DNA of 64,000 nt from Leptospira wolffii serovar Khorat str. Khorat-H2 (GCF_000306115.2 NZ_AKWX02000004.1:310001-374000), one strand, 5' to 3'. Shown: positions 29,289 through 40,760, counted from the stretch's first letter. Notes: generated from the sequence alone by a model not told the origin. A program made the numbers and translations.

Positions 29289-32006
29289 ATGATACAGAAA
29301 ATTTTAAGGGTACTCTTCGGAAGTAAATACGAGAGAGACCTGAAACGACTCACTCCGATTGTCCTAAAAATCAACGACTTAGAGGAATCCATTCACGCTC
29401 TAAGCGATTCGGAACTTTCCGCCCAGACTAGAAAATTCAAGGAGAGGCTTGCAGCCGGGGAAACCTTGGACGATATTCTGCCCGAGGCCTTTGCTACGGT
29501 TAGGGAAGCCTCTCTTCGTAAACTGGGGATGCGCCATTTCGACGTGCAGATGATGGGAGGTATCGCTCTTCATTGGGGAAATATCTCCGAGATGAAGACC
29601 GGCGAAGGTAAGACCCTTACTTCCACATTGGCGGTGTATCTGAACGCTCTCGCAGGAAAAGGCGTTCATTTGGTTACGGTGAACGACTACCTAGCGAGAA
29701 GGGACGCCAACTGGATGAGGCCCATCTACGATTTCCTGGATTTAAGCGTAGGAATCATCCAACACGATATGGAGCATGACGATCGTAAGAGAGCTTACGG
29801 ATCCGATATCACTTACGGAACCAACAACGAATACGGATTCGATTATCTAAGGGACAATATGGTCTCTCATATAGACCATAAGGTTCAGAGAGGCCATTTC
29901 TTCGCGATCGTGGACGAGGTGGACTCCATTCTCATCGACGAGGCACGTACTCCTCTCATTATCTCCGGACCTTCCGACGAATCCACGGACAAATACACCC
30001 GCATCGATAAAATCATTCCTAGACTGATCGAAGGCGAGGATTACGAAAAGGACGAAAAGGCTAAGAACGTTTTACTCACCGAGAAGGGTGTCGCTCATGT
30101 GGAAGAAATTCTGAGTATAGATAACCTATACGCTCCTCAAAACGTGGATTTAGTTCACCACGTTCACCAGGCGCTCAAGGCTCATAAGATTTTCCAAAGA
30201 GATGTGGATTACGTGGTCCAAGGCGGAGAAGTCATCATCGTGGACGAATTCACCGGTCGTTTGATGGCGGGTAGAAGGTATTCCGACGGACTCCACCAGG
30301 CGTTGGAAGCCAAGGAAAACGTTACGATCGCCAGAGAGTCCCAGACTCTTGCGAGTATTACCTTCCAGAATTATTTCCGTCTGTACGATAAACTATCCGG
30401 TATGACGGGAACCGCCGATACTGAAGCGGAGGAATTCCACAAGATCTATCATCTGGACGTGATCGTAATTCCTCCTAACGTTCCCGTACAAAGGAAGGAT
30501 GCCGCCGACAGAGTCTATAGAACGGAGAAGGAAAAATTCAACGCGATTCTAAACGAAATCAAGGATTGCAGAACTTCCAAACAACCTGTACTCGTGGGAA
30601 CGATTTCCATCGAGAAATCGGAAACATTATCCAAACTACTGAATCAGGCAGGAATCCCCCATAACGTATTGAACGCCAAATTCCACGAGAAAGAGGCCGA
30701 AATCATCGCTAACGCCGGTAAACCTTCCGCTGTCACTATCGCGACGAACATGGCGGGTAGGGGAACGGACATCGTTTTGGGAGGGGCCCAGTTATTTAAG
30801 GAATCCCTGGAATCCTGGACCGATTCGGATCCTGTCGTTGTGGAATTCAAGGAAGCTACTCTTCGTTCGAATTTCGAAAAAGCGGAATCCGTCGTGAATC
30901 GATTGGATACCCAGGCCAAGAAATCCAAAGCAAACGAAATCTTAGGTAACGCCAAGATCTGGAAAAAGAACCACGACGAGGTTCTGGAAGCAGGAGGCTT
31001 GCATATTCTGGGAACGGAGAGACACGAAGCGAGACGGATCGACAACCAGCTTCGAGGACGTTCCGGAAGACAAGGGGATCCGGGTTCTTCCCGATTCTAT
31101 CTTTCCTTGCAGGACGATTTGATGAGAATCTTCGGTTCGGATCGGATCGCGGGTATTATGGAAAGACTCAAGATGCCGGAGGGTCAGGAGATAGAACATC
31201 CAATGGTGTCTAATGCTATCGCTCGCGCCCAGAAGCGGGTGGAAGGTCATAACTTCGATATCAGAAAGCATTTGTTGGAATACGATGACGTCATGAACCG
31301 CCAAAGGATCGTCATCTATAAGATGAGAAACGAGGTCCTGGAAGGAAAAGACGTAACCACGCTCGTCAAGGAATTCTTAGACGAGATTATAGAGGCCCAG
31401 GTCGTGCTTACCTGCGAAGGTGGAAATCCCAACGCTTGGGAACTGGAAGCCTTAAAGGAGTGGTATACCGGAATCGGTCTTCCTTGGGAAGTCGATATGG
31501 AGGAAATTAAAAAATCAAAGAATGCTCAATTAGCGATTTTTGAATTCTTAAACGAAACCGCCCAGAAGTTCTACCAAGAAAAGGCGGATCGTATCGGACC
31601 GGATGTCTGGAAGCTTCTAGAAAGAAACATCTTCCTGGATATTTTGGACCATCGCTGGAAGGAACATCTCTATTCCATGGACCATTTAAGAGAAGGGATC
31701 TGGACCGTAGGATACGGTGAAAAGAATCCTCTCGTAGAATACAAACTCCAAGGTTTCAGAATATTCGATCAAGCCATCGAGAATATGAAGGTAGAAATCG
31801 TAAGCTTCCTCATCCGAGTGGAAGTGACCGAAAAGACCCAACTCCCCGAAGAAAAAAAGGAATACAAAAAGGTAGGAGAGGAGTTGACCGGAGGTTTCCA
31901 AGCATTGCAATCCAATCGTCCTAAGAACGCGGCTGGCGAAGCTCTTCCTGTGGCTTCCGGAGGGGGCGGGTCCGAACGTAAGACAAGCCGGAGGAAAAAG
32001 AAATGA
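29289..32006 (+). CDS. secA: Preprotein translocase ATPase SecA
   Basis: 905 residues. Nucleotide-binding domain 1 has [20 protein letters not shown] (Walker A) and [17 protein letters not shown] (Walker B/DEVD). The preprotein cross-linking domain follows, and NBD2 contains [10 protein letters not shown] and [18 protein letters not shown] text. Helical wing and scaffold domains come after. It drives unfolded preproteins through SecYEG. The C-terminus ends in a Gly/Ser/Lys tail and lacks the Cys-x-Cys-x8-Cys-His zinc site that binds SecB. It overlaps the next lipoprotein gene by 4 bases. Confidence 0.97.
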   Translation: MIQKILRVLFGSKYERDLKRLTPIVLKINDLEESIHALSDSELSAQTRKFKERLAAGETLDDILPEAFATVREASLRKLGMRHFDVQMMGGIALHWGNISEMKTGEGKTLTSTLAVYLNALAGKGVHLVTVNDYLARRDANWMRPIYDFLDLSVGIIQHDMEHDDRKRAYGSDITYGTNNEYGFDYLRDNMVSHIDHKVQRGHFFAIVDEVDSILIDEARTPLIISGPSDESTDKYTRIDKIIPRLIEGEDYEKDEKAKNVLLTEKGVAHVEEILSIDNLYAPQNVDLVHHVHQALKAHKIFQRDVDYVVQGGEVIIVDEFTGRLMAGRRYSDGLHQALEAKENVTIARESQTLASITFQNYFRLYDKLSGMTGTADTEAEEFHKIYHLDVIVIPPNVPVQRKDAADRVYRTEKEKFNAILNEIKDCRTSKQPVLVGTISIEKSETLSKLLNQAGIPHNVLNAKFHEKEAEIIANAGKPSAVTIATNMAGRGTDIVLGGAQLFKESLESWTDSDPVVVEFKEATLRSNFEKAESVVNRLDTQAKKSKANEILGNAKIWKKNHDEVLEAGGLHILGTERHEARRIDNQLRGRSGRQGDPGSSRFYLSLQDDLMRIFGSDRIAGIMERLKMPEGQEIEHPMVSNAIARAQKRVEGHNFDIRKHLLEYDDVMNRQRIVIYKMRNEVLEGKDVTTLVKEFLDEIIEAQVVLTCEGGNPNAWELEALKEWYTGIGLPWEVDMEEIKKSKNAQLAIFEFLNETAQKFYQEKADRIGPDVWKLLERNIFLDILDHRWKEHLYSMDHLREGIWTVGYGEKNPLVEYKLQGFRIFDQAIENMKVEIVSFLIRVEVTEKTQLPEEKKEYKKVGEELTGGFQALQSNRPKNAAGEALPVASGGGGSERKTSRRKKK

Positions 32007-32482
32007 ATTCCAAATGGATTTTAGCGGGTGCGTCCATTCTCACCCTGTCCCAATGCGCTTATTTCTTCGGTAATCCCGGTAGGGAAACAAAGACTCCGAA
32101 AGAGTTGTACGCGGAATGTATGTCCACCTTCTCGGATGATTCCAAGTGTAAGGAATTCGTGTTAAAATCCATTCCGGACGCTGATCCGAACTTATTGGGA
32201 GAACAGGCTCCCAGTTCGGAAGAAGGCCAGAAACTCTTAATTAGAGCCAATCTGATCAAATCTCTCCAAACCCAAAATAAACTCTATGTAAGAAATCTTT
32301 TAGGAAATCCGGACGAAGAGAAGACCATCAATAATTGGTCTCCCGGGATGGAAGAATGGGTATATTATAGGCCGATTTCTAAATTTGCGGAAGGGTCCAG
32401 GCCGGATAAGGAAATTCGAATCCGTTTCCAAAGGGGAGCCGTATTAAAGGTACTTTATACACCCCCGGATCCGATTCGTTAA
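32003..32482 (+). CDS. Small lipoprotein, BamE-like tail
   Basis: 159 residues. The N-terminus [18 protein letters not shown] ends in a lipobox (LSQC, C18), so it is probably a lipoprotein. The mature part has two further Cys ([12 protein letters not shown]), and its C-terminal half ([20 protein letters not shown] ... EWVYYR ... [13 protein letters not shown]) resembles the SmpA/BamE beta fold by pattern only. It could assist outer membrane protein assembly, in line with the coupled secA gene (ATGA overlap), though this is inference. Confidence 0.75.
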   Translation: MNSKWILAGASILTLSQCAYFFGNPGRETKTPKELYAECMSTFSDDSKCKEFVLKSIPDADPNLLGEQAPSSEEGQKLLIRANLIKSLQTQNKLYVRNLLGNPDEEKTINNWSPGMEEWVYYRPISKFAEGSRPDKEIRIRFQRGAVLKVLYTPPDPIR

Positions 32483-32581
32483 GGGGTAAATCGGACCGGA
32501 GTTCCCGATTTAAGTTCCCAAATCCGGTATAATTTACCCAAAAACTTGACGAAAAATACCTCTGCTAGCATTTGACATTTA

Positions 32582-32941
32582 GTGCGGCGCATAGCTTACA
32601 TTCTGCTCATTTTTCTCCAAGTAAGCTTGGTGATGTTCACTTCTTCATTGGAATGGTTGGAGAAGGAAGACGCAACGCATGCCCTGATTCTCGCCCATTC
32701 TTCCAAAAAGCAAGTAGCCACGTTCATAGAATCGGATCTTAAGGATACCGAGGGTCTATTCTATACCCAGGCTCGAGAGAGAGATAGTCGTCCGCTGGAA
32801 TTTATAGCGGAGGAAATCTCGGATTCTCCTTGGACTCCTCTTGTTTTTCTCGTAACAAAGCTCTTCTTAGGTCCGGAAAGCCCTCGGAAATTAATTGTTT
32901 CCTTACTCCTGACCGATCTCCCCCCACCAGCAATCGTCTAG
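32582..32941 (+). CDS. Hypothetical exported protein upstream of the RND operon
   Basis: 119 residues from GTG at 32582. The N-terminus MRRIAYILLIFLQVSLVMFTSSLEWLE looks like a signal peptide or membrane anchor. There is a second hydrophobic patch (WTPLVFLVTKLFLGP) and the end LLLTDLPPPAIV. No family is recognised. It precedes the RND operon by 112 bases. The organisation resembles small sensors or metal-binding proteins found before cus-type genes, but it has no Met/Cys/His cluster. It may be a minor component or spurious. Confidence 0.5.
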   Translation: MRRIAYILLIFLQVSLVMFTSSLEWLEKEDATHALILAHSSKKQVATFIESDLKDTEGLFYTQARERDSRPLEFIAEEISDSPWTPLVFLVTKLFLGPESPRKLIVSLLLTDLPPPAIV

Positions 32942-33053
32942 TCCGACATAATCCTCGGATTTCCTAGCATTGCTATACCCGCAATCTAAGTCCGTCCTAG
33001 GATCCCCATACTTTAAGCGAAGAAGTTAAACTTTCGGGTGATTTTGTACACTT

Positions 33054-34469
33054 ATGAATAAGAAAATACTAGTAATTTTACTACTGGTTTTATTAGCGAG
33101 CGAATCGGTTCCCCAAGGAACGGGTTCTTCCCCCAATAATAATTCGGGGGAAGGGACTCTTTTTCCGGAAGGGAAGGCCCCGGTTTCCGTCCGAGGGGAG
33201 GAAAGAGTTCAGATCAGTCTGGATTTGGAAAAAGCCGAAGAGCTACTTTGGCGCAATAACCTCCTACTCCTCGCTTCCAAATTCGATATAGACGCCCGTA
33301 AGGCGGGAATCGAACAGGCGGGACTCTACGCGAATCCGAACATATTCGTGGATCAGAGTATTTACGCCGAGCCTACGCAACGTTATTTCGACTTTACCCG
33401 TTCCGGACAAACCGTCGTTCAGATCCAACAACTTTTCCTACTCGGCGGCAAGATCGATAAGAGAGTTCGAGTGGCGGAATTGAACGCCAAGATGGGAGAA
33501 CAGGAGTTCTACGATCTGGCTCGAGCACTTCTTACAAAGTTGAGAAGGACATTCTATTTCATTCATTATTACAGGGAAGCGATCGCTTTTTACGACGGAA
33601 GCTTGATCGCTCTGGAGAAGACGGTTTCCTCCGCGGACTTGGCTTATAAGAGAAGGGCCGTTTTACAATCCGAAGTGCTTCGTTTGAAAGCGCTTCTCTT
33701 CTTCTTAAGAAAAGAAAGAGAGGATTTACGGATCAAGGTTTTGGAGAAAGAAGCGGATCTTCGGGTTCTTCTGAACGAGGAAGCCTATCTCAACCAAGAG
33801 GTAGCTATCGTTCCCATCCTGAACGTGGATTTCATCGAGAACATCACCATAGACGGATTGAAATTGGACCAGATGCTCGCTAAGGCCAGGGAATATCGTC
33901 CGGACTTGAAAAAAGCGGTCCAGGCTTTGCGTTACGAGGAAGCGAATCTGGAATTGCAACACGCGAACGCGATTCCTGACGTGGCGATCGGTCCCATGTA
34001 CAATAGGGGAGGAACCGCCTTCCAGAACTATTGGGGGATCACTGCCCAGTTGAATATTCCCATATTCGATAGGAACCAAGGGAATATCAAGGCTGCCGAA
34101 AAAGCGATTCTAGTCAAAAAGCAGGAATTGAAAAATCTAATCCTGGAAGTGGAGAACGAAGTGAACGTGGCGCTTGCCACCGCAAGAGCCAAAGACGGTC
34201 TCTATCGCAAATTCAGGAACACATATACGAAGGATTATTCCGATCTCGCCCAGGACATGATACTTAGTTACGAAAAACGTTATATATCGATTTTAGAATT
34301 CGCCGATTTCTTTGAAACGTATAGATCCAGTATCGTAGAAATGCTGCGTTTGCAAACCGATCGCATGGAAGCGATCGAAGGCGTAAATTACTCTGTGGGA
34401 ACGGGGCTAATCGTTCCTGCCCCAAAAAATTCAGGAGAGTCCGGTAAAACGGAAGGAGGCTCGAAATGA
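33054..34469 (+). CDS. TolC-family outer membrane channel of RND efflux system
   Basis: 471 residues with a signal peptide ([15 protein letters not shown]). Two OEP repeats form coiled-coil helices ([106 protein letters not shown]). The pattern DVAIGPMYN and the trimeric TolC fold fit CusC/CzcC-type outer membrane factors. It is the first gene of the efflux operon and overlaps the adaptor gene by 4 bases. In the cell it spans the outer membrane and periplasm. Confidence 0.93.
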   Translation: MNKKILVILLLVLLASESVPQGTGSSPNNNSGEGTLFPEGKAPVSVRGEERVQISLDLEKAEELLWRNNLLLLASKFDIDARKAGIEQAGLYANPNIFVDQSIYAEPTQRYFDFTRSGQTVVQIQQLFLLGGKIDKRVRVAELNAKMGEQEFYDLARALLTKLRRTFYFIHYYREAIAFYDGSLIALEKTVSSADLAYKRRAVLQSEVLRLKALLFFLRKEREDLRIKVLEKEADLRVLLNEEAYLNQEVAIVPILNVDFIENITIDGLKLDQMLAKAREYRPDLKKAVQALRYEEANLELQHANAIPDVAIGPMYNRGGTAFQNYWGITAQLNIPIFDRNQGNIKAAEKAILVKKQELKNLILEVENEVNVALATARAKDGLYRKFRNTYTKDYSDLAQDMILSYEKRYISILEFADFFETYRSSIVEMLRLQTDRMEAIEGVNYSVGTGLIVPAPKNSGESGKTEGGSK

Positions 34470-35461
34470 TACCATCCTCTAAAAAATTAAGAATCGTACT
34501 GATAGTCGCGGTTGCCGCAATTTCAGCCTCCATTGTTTCGCTTGGATTCAATAAAAGCGCCAAGAAGACCGCTGCCCGTCCTCAAAAGGCGATCGTCCAC
34601 GACAAGGGAGAAAGGATCGAGTTCAAGGAGAATAGTCCGGGTTTGGAGATCATCAAGTCGGCCGAAATCGGAAAGCAGGGTGAGTTCGTAAACGTAGAGG
34701 CGCCTGCTAGACTTATCGCAACTACCGCTCCTTCCGTATCCAACGGGGATCAGATCGTTTTATTCGAATCCGCTGAACTGAACGATCTCTATGTAGGTTA
34801 CGTGCACGCAAAGAACAGCTTAAATCGTTCCCGCAAGAATTTGGATCGTATCAAGGATATGTTCAAACATCGGGTCGCCACGGAGAAAGATCTGGTCGAG
34901 GCGGAAACAGAAGTAAATAACGACGAAGCCGAATTCGCCGAGTTCGAAGGTAAATTGAGAGCGGTCGGTTTGAATCCGGCTCTGCTTGCGAAAGCCGCCA
35001 GCCAAACCGCCTGGATCATTTCAGACGTTCCGGAATCCCAGCTTTCCAATCTTCAAAAAGGAAAAAGAGTCAAGGTAGTATTCTCCTCCTTCCCGAATAA
35101 CGAATGGAACGGAACCGCGGAGGCCCTGGGGGACAACGTGGATCCCTATACGAGAACGGTAAAGGTGCGTATCGCGATTAAGAACGAAGGATACAGACTG
35201 AAACCGGGAATGTTCGCCGTGGTTCGCTTTCCGGAAGAGACCGGAGGTAACTCGGTGGTGATTCCATTCACCTCCGTTGTGACTATCGAAGGCAAGAATT
35301 ATGTTTTTGTTGAGGAGAGCCCGGGAGATTTCTTTAGACGCGAGGTGGTATTAGGCATCTCCACCCGTGAGAGAGTGAACGTTCTGGAAGGCCTCACTAA
35401 AGGGGATAGGGTCGTTGTCGAAGGCGCGATTCTCCTAAAAGGACTCAGCTTCGGATTTTAA
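34466..35461 (+). CDS. RND efflux periplasmic adaptor, CusB/CzcB-like
   Basis: 331 residues, anchored by an N-terminal hydrophobic segment ([19 protein letters not shown]). A barrel-sandwich hybrid surrounds a helical hairpin ([37 protein letters not shown]). Then come the beta-barrel ([35 protein letters not shown]) and a membrane-proximal part ([21 protein letters not shown]). The TRTVKVR motif is typical of HlyD/CzcB adaptors. It links the inner-membrane pump to the TolC-like channel. It is short for the family (often about 400), with no extra metal-binding domain. Confidence 0.93.
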   Translation: MIPSSKKLRIVLIVAVAAISASIVSLGFNKSAKKTAARPQKAIVHDKGERIEFKENSPGLEIIKSAEIGKQGEFVNVEAPARLIATTAPSVSNGDQIVLFESAELNDLYVGYVHAKNSLNRSRKNLDRIKDMFKHRVATEKDLVEAETEVNNDEAEFAEFEGKLRAVGLNPALLAKAASQTAWIISDVPESQLSNLQKGKRVKVVFSSFPNNEWNGTAEALGDNVDPYTRTVKVRIAIKNEGYRLKPGMFAVVRFPEETGGNSVVIPFTSVVTIEGKNYVFVEESPGDFFRREVVLGISTRERVNVLEGLTKGDRVVVEGAILLKGLSFGF

Positions 35462-35466
35462 TCCCT

Positions 35467-36228
35467 ATGAAAAGAATATTAAGTTTTATTGTTATAATAT
35501 TCTTATTTTCTTTCGCAAACTCGGCGTATTCCGAGGATTATTCGAAGGAAAATAAGGAGAAGAAGGATCAGAAATCCTCGAATATCTCTCCGGACTGGAG
35601 TCCCGATCCGGATCGCAAAACTAGGTTTCGCGAAGAGAAAGAGGAGAAGGACCAACTCGCTACCAAGCCTTTACCTAAGTCCACGAACTTTTTGGTATAC
35701 GGAGCAAGTATCGGATCTCCCGGAAGCATCAACTTCAACCTAGGGTATTATTACAAGGACATCGTAATCAGAGGCTCCGGAGGGCATTGGAGTCCTCATT
35801 GGTGGGGCTGGCAATTGGACTTGGGGATCAGTTTCTGGAAAACACCTGTGATCGCTCACAGCGTTTCCGTCGTACTCGGACAATTCCAAGTGGATCCTTT
35901 CGCTCCTGAATTGGGGCGAGGCGGGCAAACATCATATAGAACCGGTTCCGATATACCAGGATACCAGCATAGGGACCCGACGTATGAGGATTTGATCATA
36001 CGTTCTTATATCTCGGAGCAGAATCCGACTCTGGCTGCGATTTTCGAATACCAGAGTAGAGAAAAGCAAAGAGTAGTCTTAGGTCAGCGATACATCGGCC
36101 TTACCTACGATATTCTCATGGGAAATTTCTATCTGCAGGTAGGCGGAGGAATCGGCAGCGGGGATTATAAGAATCCTCAACTCCTTATCCAACTCGGATA
36201 CTTCTTCGATACGAGGTCCAGCCAATGA
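35467..36228 (+). CDS. Extra exported protein inside the RND efflux operon
   Basis: 253 residues, with a signal peptide ([19 protein letters not shown], cleaved near SAYS-ED). An acidic/basic linker of about 60 residues is followed by a strand-rich C-terminal part ([65 protein letters not shown]) ending with the aromatic-terminated strand [12 protein letters not shown]. It is likely a small outer membrane beta-barrel. It lies between adaptor and pump genes (5-base gap, 4-base overlap), an unusual place for an added component. I recognise no family. Confidence 0.8.
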   Translation: MKRILSFIVIIFLFSFANSAYSEDYSKENKEKKDQKSSNISPDWSPDPDRKTRFREEKEEKDQLATKPLPKSTNFLVYGASIGSPGSINFNLGYYYKDIVIRGSGGHWSPHWWGWQLDLGISFWKTPVIAHSVSVVLGQFQVDPFAPELGRGGQTSYRTGSDIPGYQHRDPTYEDLIIRSYISEQNPTLAAIFEYQSREKQRVVLGQRYIGLTYDILMGNFYLQVGGGIGSGDYKNPQLLIQLGYFFDTRSSQ

Positions 36229-39200
36229 TCAATCGCCTTATCGAATCTGTTCTCAGATTCAGAATTCCAACGCTCATGTCCGCCATTTTTATCGTTATTC
36301 TCGGGATTTGGGCCTGGACGGACATTCGGAAGGAAGCATACTCGGATATCGCCGATACCCAGGTACGTCTGATTGCCAAATTCCCTGGAAAAGCCGCAGT
36401 CGAAGTAGAGGAAAGGGTGACTCTACCGATAGAAAGGGTGTTAAATGCGATTCCTAAAGTAGCGGTTCGCCGTTCCCGTACGATCAACGGACTCGTAGTG
36501 TTCCAATTCGTTTTCGAAGACGGAACGGATGATTATTTCGCTCGTATGCGACTTATGGAGAGAGTGGCCGACGCGGATATTCCGGAAGAAGTGCAGCCCG
36601 CTCTCGGTCCCATGAGTTCTCCGGTCGGGGAAATTTTCCGTTACGTAGTGGAATCTTCCCAGAACCATACTCAGATGGAACTGCGTACCATCCAGGACTG
36701 GGTGGTCATGCCTAAGATGCTATCCATTCCCGGCATAGCGGACGTAGTAACATTCGGCGGTTTACCTAAACAATTCCACGTGGTAACTTCGCCGGACAAA
36801 TTGATTCGATACAAACTTACTATCAACGACGTTATCTCGGCGATCCAGGCAAATAACCTGAATACCGGAGGAAACCTTCTACTCCAGGGGGAGCAGGGTT
36901 TTCCTATCCGCTCGTTAGGCGCGATTCGTAGTCCTGAGCATATCGAGAATATCGTGGTTAAGACCGTAAACGGGGTTCCGGTATTCGTTCGGGACCTGGC
37001 GACGGTGGAAGTTTCCCATCCGATTCCCAGCGGTGTCTTAGGATATACCATTCAAAACGATCGAGAAGGGTTGATCGACGTGGATTCCTCCGTCCAAGGA
37101 CTCGTAGCGATGCGTCGTTGGGGGGACCCAAATGAGATGGGGGACCGGATTCGAGCCAAGGTTAAGGAAATTAACGAGAATTATTTACCGCAGGGTGTTC
37201 AACTTCGCACCACTTACGATCGCAGCGATCTTGTCAATTATACGTTACGCACAATAGGCCGCACCCTTTTGGAAGGCGTGATGGTCGTGAGTTTGGTTCT
37301 TATTTTCTTCATAGGAAGCGCCAAGGCGTCTCTTGTAGTCGTCGCAACCATTCCATTTGCGTTACTCTTCGCCTTCTTGCTCATGAATATGACCGGGATT
37401 CCCGCGAGTCTTCTTTCACTCGGAGCCATCGACTTCGGTATCGTCGTGGACGGGGCCGTGATCATGGTGGAAAATATCATGAGAAGATACCGGGACGCAA
37501 CCCCGGCCGAGAAGAGCCGGGGGATTGTAAAGCTTACCGCGGAATCCGCGGGAGAGGTAGGGACGGAAATTCTCTTCTCTATTTTGATCATCATTCTCGC
37601 ATATTTACCGATTTTCTCTTTTGAGAGAATCGAAGGTCGCCTCTTTAAACCGATGGCCTTTACGATTTCTTTCGCCATCTTCGGGGCTTTGATATTCTCC
37701 ATGACCGTGGTTCCGGTAATGATGACATATCTTTTCCGCGGATACTTCGAATCCGCAACTCCCGGTCCGATCGCTTGGCATAACCCGTTCTACGGATGGG
37801 CGGAAGAACGTTATAAAAAACTGATAGAATTCCTTGTGGATAGATCCAAGAGGGTGGTAGTCTATTCCTTTACGGTCGTTATTCTACTTTTAGGAATCGG
37901 GGGATATAAGCTCGGAACGGAGTTCTTGCCCGAGATGGACGAAGGCGGATTCAATTTAAGGATCTTCTTTCCAGTGGGGATTTCCCTTCCTGAGGCGCGA
38001 AAATTCATGCCTAAGATTCGGGAAACTATCTATAAGAACGAACAAGTAAGTGTGGTTCTTTCTCAGTTGGGAAGAAACGACGACGGAACGGATCCTTTAC
38101 CGCCTAACCGTTTGGAGGTCCTCGTCAGTCTCAAGGATTACGACGACTGGAAGGAAAGGATTACCAAGCAAGAACTCCTTCTCCGAATGAAAAACGACCT
38201 GGAAGCCACGTTACCCGGAGCAAGGATCAGTTTCTCGCAGCCGATCATGGATAACCTTTCGGAAGCCATTATGGGGACGATCGCGGATTTGGCCGTATTC
38301 GTTTCCGGGCAGGATTTGAAAATCATGCGGGGCCTTGCCGAAGAGATTTTAGAAATCGTAAAGGACATGCCCGGGGCCAGTGAATTCGGAATCGAGCAGG
38401 AAGCGGATAGCCCGCAATTGACCGTTCGGATAGATCGGGAGGCGGCGGCGAGATACGGAATCAACGTAAGCGATGTGCAGCAGATGGTGGAAGCCGCTAT
38501 CGGAATGCAAAGAATCAGCACGCTTTACGAGGGGCCGTCGGATATTCCTCCTAAGACTCCGGCCAGATTCGGAATTGTGGTTCGCTTTTCCAAAGATTAT
38601 AGAGCCTCGAAGCGTTCCATCGAAGATATGCCGATCATTTCTCCTAAGGGAGAAAGAATTCCTCTATCCCAATTGGCTAAGATCACTCTGGAAGACGGTC
38701 CTACAATGATTTTCCGCCAGGAAGGTAGAAGGACGATTACGGTTCGTACGAACGTTCGAGGTCGAGACCAGGGAGGATTCGTAAACGAGTTGCGTAAGAA
38801 AGTGCAACAGAAAATCAAACTCCCCGAAGGTTACGAGGTCCGATACGGAGGGCAATACGAAAACTTAGCGAGGGTCGGTAAGAAGCTCGCTATCGTAATC
38901 CCGATCACCGTAGCTATCATTTTCGGAGTCTTATTCTTACTTTATAGAAATTTAAAGTATGTTTATGTGGCCTTGGCCTGCCTCCCTCTTTCCTTGGTGG
39001 GCGGGATTTATGCGCTTCTGCTCAGAGGATATTATTTCAACGTATCGAGCGGGGTGGGGTTCATTTCCCTTTTCGGGATCGCGACCATGTCGGGGGTATT
39101 ATTCGTTTCTAGGACGAACCACCTGCTTTTAGAAGAGCCTACCTTAACTACGAGAGAAGCGGTGAGTAAGGCGGCGGTGATTCAATTGCGTCCTATGCTC

Positions 39201-39521
39201 ATGACCATATTGCTCGCTTTGCTCGGTCTAATTCCTGCAACGCTCGCTTCCGGGGTCGGTTCCGACGTGCAAAGGCCGTTGGCCACGGTAATCGTAGGTG
39301 GATTATTCTCCGCGATGCTACTCGTTTTGACTATTCTGCCTTCTCTCTATCTGATCGTTGTAGGCGAAAGAAAACAACTCGGCACTTCCGGGGCGGAAAA
39401 ATCCTTGGCCCTTCATCCGGAAGCCTATGTTTCTCTTTACGATGATCTGGAAGAGGATACCGTTTCCAAAAATGGAAGGAAGTCCAAAACTTCCGCTTCC
39501 AAGAAGAAGGGTAAGAAGTAA
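36225..39521 (+). CDS. Heavy-metal RND efflux pump, CusA/CzcA-like
   Basis: 1098 residues with RND topology (12 helices, two large periplasmic loops). Family motifs are the first helix [45 protein letters not shown] in the docking loop, and helix 4 [20 protein letters not shown]. This last one is diagnostic of the heavy-metal efflux (HME) type, where HAE pumps read differently. It exports divalent or monovalent metal ions (Zn, Co, Cd, Cu or Ag) with proton antiport. The exact ion is not predictable here. The Lys/Ser-rich C-terminus is long, and a strong terminator follows. Confidence 0.95.
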   Translation: MINRLIESVLRFRIPTLMSAIFIVILGIWAWTDIRKEAYSDIADTQVRLIAKFPGKAAVEVEERVTLPIERVLNAIPKVAVRRSRTINGLVVFQFVFEDGTDDYFARMRLMERVADADIPEEVQPALGPMSSPVGEIFRYVVESSQNHTQMELRTIQDWVVMPKMLSIPGIADVVTFGGLPKQFHVVTSPDKLIRYKLTINDVISAIQANNLNTGGNLLLQGEQGFPIRSLGAIRSPEHIENIVVKTVNGVPVFVRDLATVEVSHPIPSGVLGYTIQNDREGLIDVDSSVQGLVAMRRWGDPNEMGDRIRAKVKEINENYLPQGVQLRTTYDRSDLVNYTLRTIGRTLLEGVMVVSLVLIFFIGSAKASLVVVATIPFALLFAFLLMNMTGIPASLLSLGAIDFGIVVDGAVIMVENIMRRYRDATPAEKSRGIVKLTAESAGEVGTEILFSILIIILAYLPIFSFERIEGRLFKPMAFTISFAIFGALIFSMTVVPVMMTYLFRGYFESATPGPIAWHNPFYGWAEERYKKLIEFLVDRSKRVVVYSFTVVILLLGIGGYKLGTEFLPEMDEGGFNLRIFFPVGISLPEARKFMPKIRETIYKNEQVSVVLSQLGRNDDGTDPLPPNRLEVLVSLKDYDDWKERITKQELLLRMKNDLEATLPGARISFSQPIMDNLSEAIMGTIADLAVFVSGQDLKIMRGLAEEILEIVKDMPGASEFGIEQEADSPQLTVRIDREAAARYGINVSDVQQMVEAAIGMQRISTLYEGPSDIPPKTPARFGIVVRFSKDYRASKRSIEDMPIISPKGERIPLSQLAKITLEDGPTMIFRQEGRRTITVRTNVRGRDQGGFVNELRKKVQQKIKLPEGYEVRYGGQYENLARVGKKLAIVIPITVAIIFGVLFLLYRNLKYVYVALACLPLSLVGGIYALLLRGYYFNVSSGVGFISLFGIATMSGVLFVSRTNHLLLEEPTLTTREAVSKAAVIQLRPMLMTILLALLGLIPATLASGVGSDVQRPLATVIVGGLFSAMLLVLTILPSLYLIVVGERKQLGTSGAEKSLALHPEAYVSLYDDLEEDTVSKNGRKSKTSASKKKGKK

Positions 39522-39555
39522 GGTTATTTAAACCTCTTACCCCTCAATAAAGAAG

Positions 39556-39582
39556 AGCCGCTCCGTAAGGAGCGGCTTTTTT
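39556..39582 (+). terminator. Strong intrinsic terminator of the RND operon
   Basis: The perfect 9 bp stem AGCCGCTCC (39556-39564) / GGAGCGGCT (39569-39577) with loop GTAA is followed by a T run to 39582. It ends 61 bases past the pump stop. Confidence 0.93.
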
Positions 39583-39677
39583 ATTCTTCGGTGAGATAAT
39601 CGAGCCTTACGAAAAAGGAGTGACAGAGAGAAATCTGAGATTATCCACTAACCCTCATTTAAACACAGGTGGATGAC

Positions 39678-40079
39678 ATGAACTACCCCGAAAAAATTCT
39701 CGTTATAGCAGGAGTTTTGAATCTAGCGTATGGGAGTCTTACAGGATTCGCTTATGCTTTGGCTAGAGGCAAGGCGGAGTTTCCCTCTAGGTATTTGCAA
39801 GCGGCGCATATTGGACCTTTGATGCAAGGGCCTATGCTCCTCGGACTCATACTCGCTTTCCGTTTCGCTCCTCTATCCGATTTTCTGGAATTAGTCGGAG
39901 CTTCCTTATTTGCCGCTTCTTCCGCTCTACTTGCATTAAAGGATACGGCCAATTGGTTGCAATCCGTCAAGGACGAGTTCCAGGAAAAGCCTCCTCTAGG
40001 AAAAATCCTAGGGCTTTTAGGGGTTCTCGCGAATGTGGGAGGAGTAGGGATCATCGTTTACGGAGTATTCTCCGCTTAA
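39678..40079 (+). CDS. Small membrane protein with four predicted helices
   Basis: 133 residues from the ATG at 39678 (preceded by AGGTGGA). A GTG 9 bases earlier is possible but lacks better spacing. Four hydrophobic segments are seen: ILVIAGVLNLAYGSLTGFAYAL, LMQGPMLLGLILAF, FLELVGASLFAASSALLAL and ILGLLGVLANVGGVGIIVYGVF. A conserved-looking AAHIGPLMQGP lies at the start of helix 2. The overall plan recalls small four-helix enzymes such as hydroxylaminobenzene mutase or styrene oxide isomerase, but no key residue can be proven. No function is assigned. Confidence 0.7.
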   Translation: MNYPEKILVIAGVLNLAYGSLTGFAYALARGKAEFPSRYLQAAHIGPLMQGPMLLGLILAFRFAPLSDFLELVGASLFAASSALLALKDTANWLQSVKDEFQEKPPLGKILGLLGVLANVGGVGIIVYGVFSA

Positions 40080-40095
40080 GAAGCGATCTCTTCAT

Positions 40096-40245
40096 TTCGT
40101 GGGACCGAGTCAATGGGTATTCGATTGTTTTACAAAGCCGGTGCTGATGTGCGGTTGGTTAACCGGTCCGGAAGGTTGTTCCTTTGATACTTTGGAGAAT
40201 GATCTGAAAGTCGGCGGCAAATACCCGTATGTCTTGCGGACCTAA
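40096..40245 (+). pseudogene. Remnant of an SRPBCC (AHSA1-like) gene
   Basis: This frame translates to a piece with the N-terminal hallmark of AHSA1-type START/SRPBCC proteins: VFDCFTKPVLMCGWLTGPEG (family VFdAfTdPeLlkrWwGPeG), then CSFDTLENDLKVGGKYPYVL (family DLRVGGryrfvM). It then hits TAA at 40243, where intact relatives continue for about 100 residues. No start codon with ribosome site is evident and the rest of the domain is not found downstream in the other frames. A decayed gene of Hsp90-activator-like or glutathione-type family is the best reading. Confidence 0.65.
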
Positions 40246-40376
40246 GCAAATGCTCTTCGGCAGAAATGCGAGAACTCGAGGCGGGTGCGGCGGACGGCGC
40301 TCTGTCTATAACTCGATAAATTATTGTTAGAGCTTGCCTAGAAAATCCGATTCAATTGCAATAGGACGAAAAACCT

Positions 40377-40411
40377 AACCCCGATATTACGAGTCGATAC
40401 GGGGTTTCTTT
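40377..40411 (+). terminator. Possible terminator-like hairpin in the 40 kb gap
   Basis: AACCCCG (40377-40383) and CGGGGTT (40400-40406) form a perfect 7 bp stem, followed by TCTTT. The 16-base loop is long. It could end the decayed gene upstream. Confidence 0.4.
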
Positions 40412-40495
40412 GCAAAGTTTCCAAATAAGGTATAGGTTTTCCGGAAAGGGCAAAAGTCTTTCTTTCGTCTCAAATTAGAAAGGGGACGAAGCGAC

Positions 40496-40639
40496 ATGAG
40501 CGAGGATCTAAAATCCAAGGCCCGGCAAGGGAGAAGGGGAATCTGGAAAAGATTCCTATTGAATTGTTGGGAAATTTTGCCTCACGGTTTGAGAAGGCAA
40601 TTAGTCGCCATGTCCGGTCAATCCGATCTGGACTTTTGA
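40496..40639 (+). CDS. Possible small basic protein of 47 residues
   Basis: An ATG-started frame beginning MSEDLKSKARQGRRGIWKRF and ending LVAMSGQSDLDF. The middle is rich in Arg/Lys with Trp, Phe and Leu (IWKRFLLNCWEILPHGLRRQL) and could be amphipathic. AAAGGGG lies about 11 bases upstream. A perfect 7 bp stem with T-rich tail begins only 6 bases past the stop, giving a ribosome site, frame and terminator unit. It matches no family I know. Codon choice is unremarkable, so coding is plausible but unproven. Confidence 0.4.
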   Translation: MSEDLKSKARQGRRGIWKRFLLNCWEILPHGLRRQLVAMSGQSDLDF

Positions 40640-40644
40640 TACGC

Positions 40645-40672
40645 AATCCCCAGACTTTGGGGATTTATTTTA
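40645..40672 (+). terminator. Intrinsic terminator after the 47-residue ORF
   Basis: AATCCCC (40645-40651) and GGGGATT (40659-40665) pair perfectly around AGACTTT and are followed by TATTTTA. This supports a short transcript ending here. Confidence 0.7.
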
Positions 40673-40760
40673 GTACTAGTTATTTTCCTGTCTCGCTTCG
40701 ATGGCCCTATCTAAGATCAAAAGGTTTCCGGACCCGAGAAACTTTCCAAGGGACGCGGCC

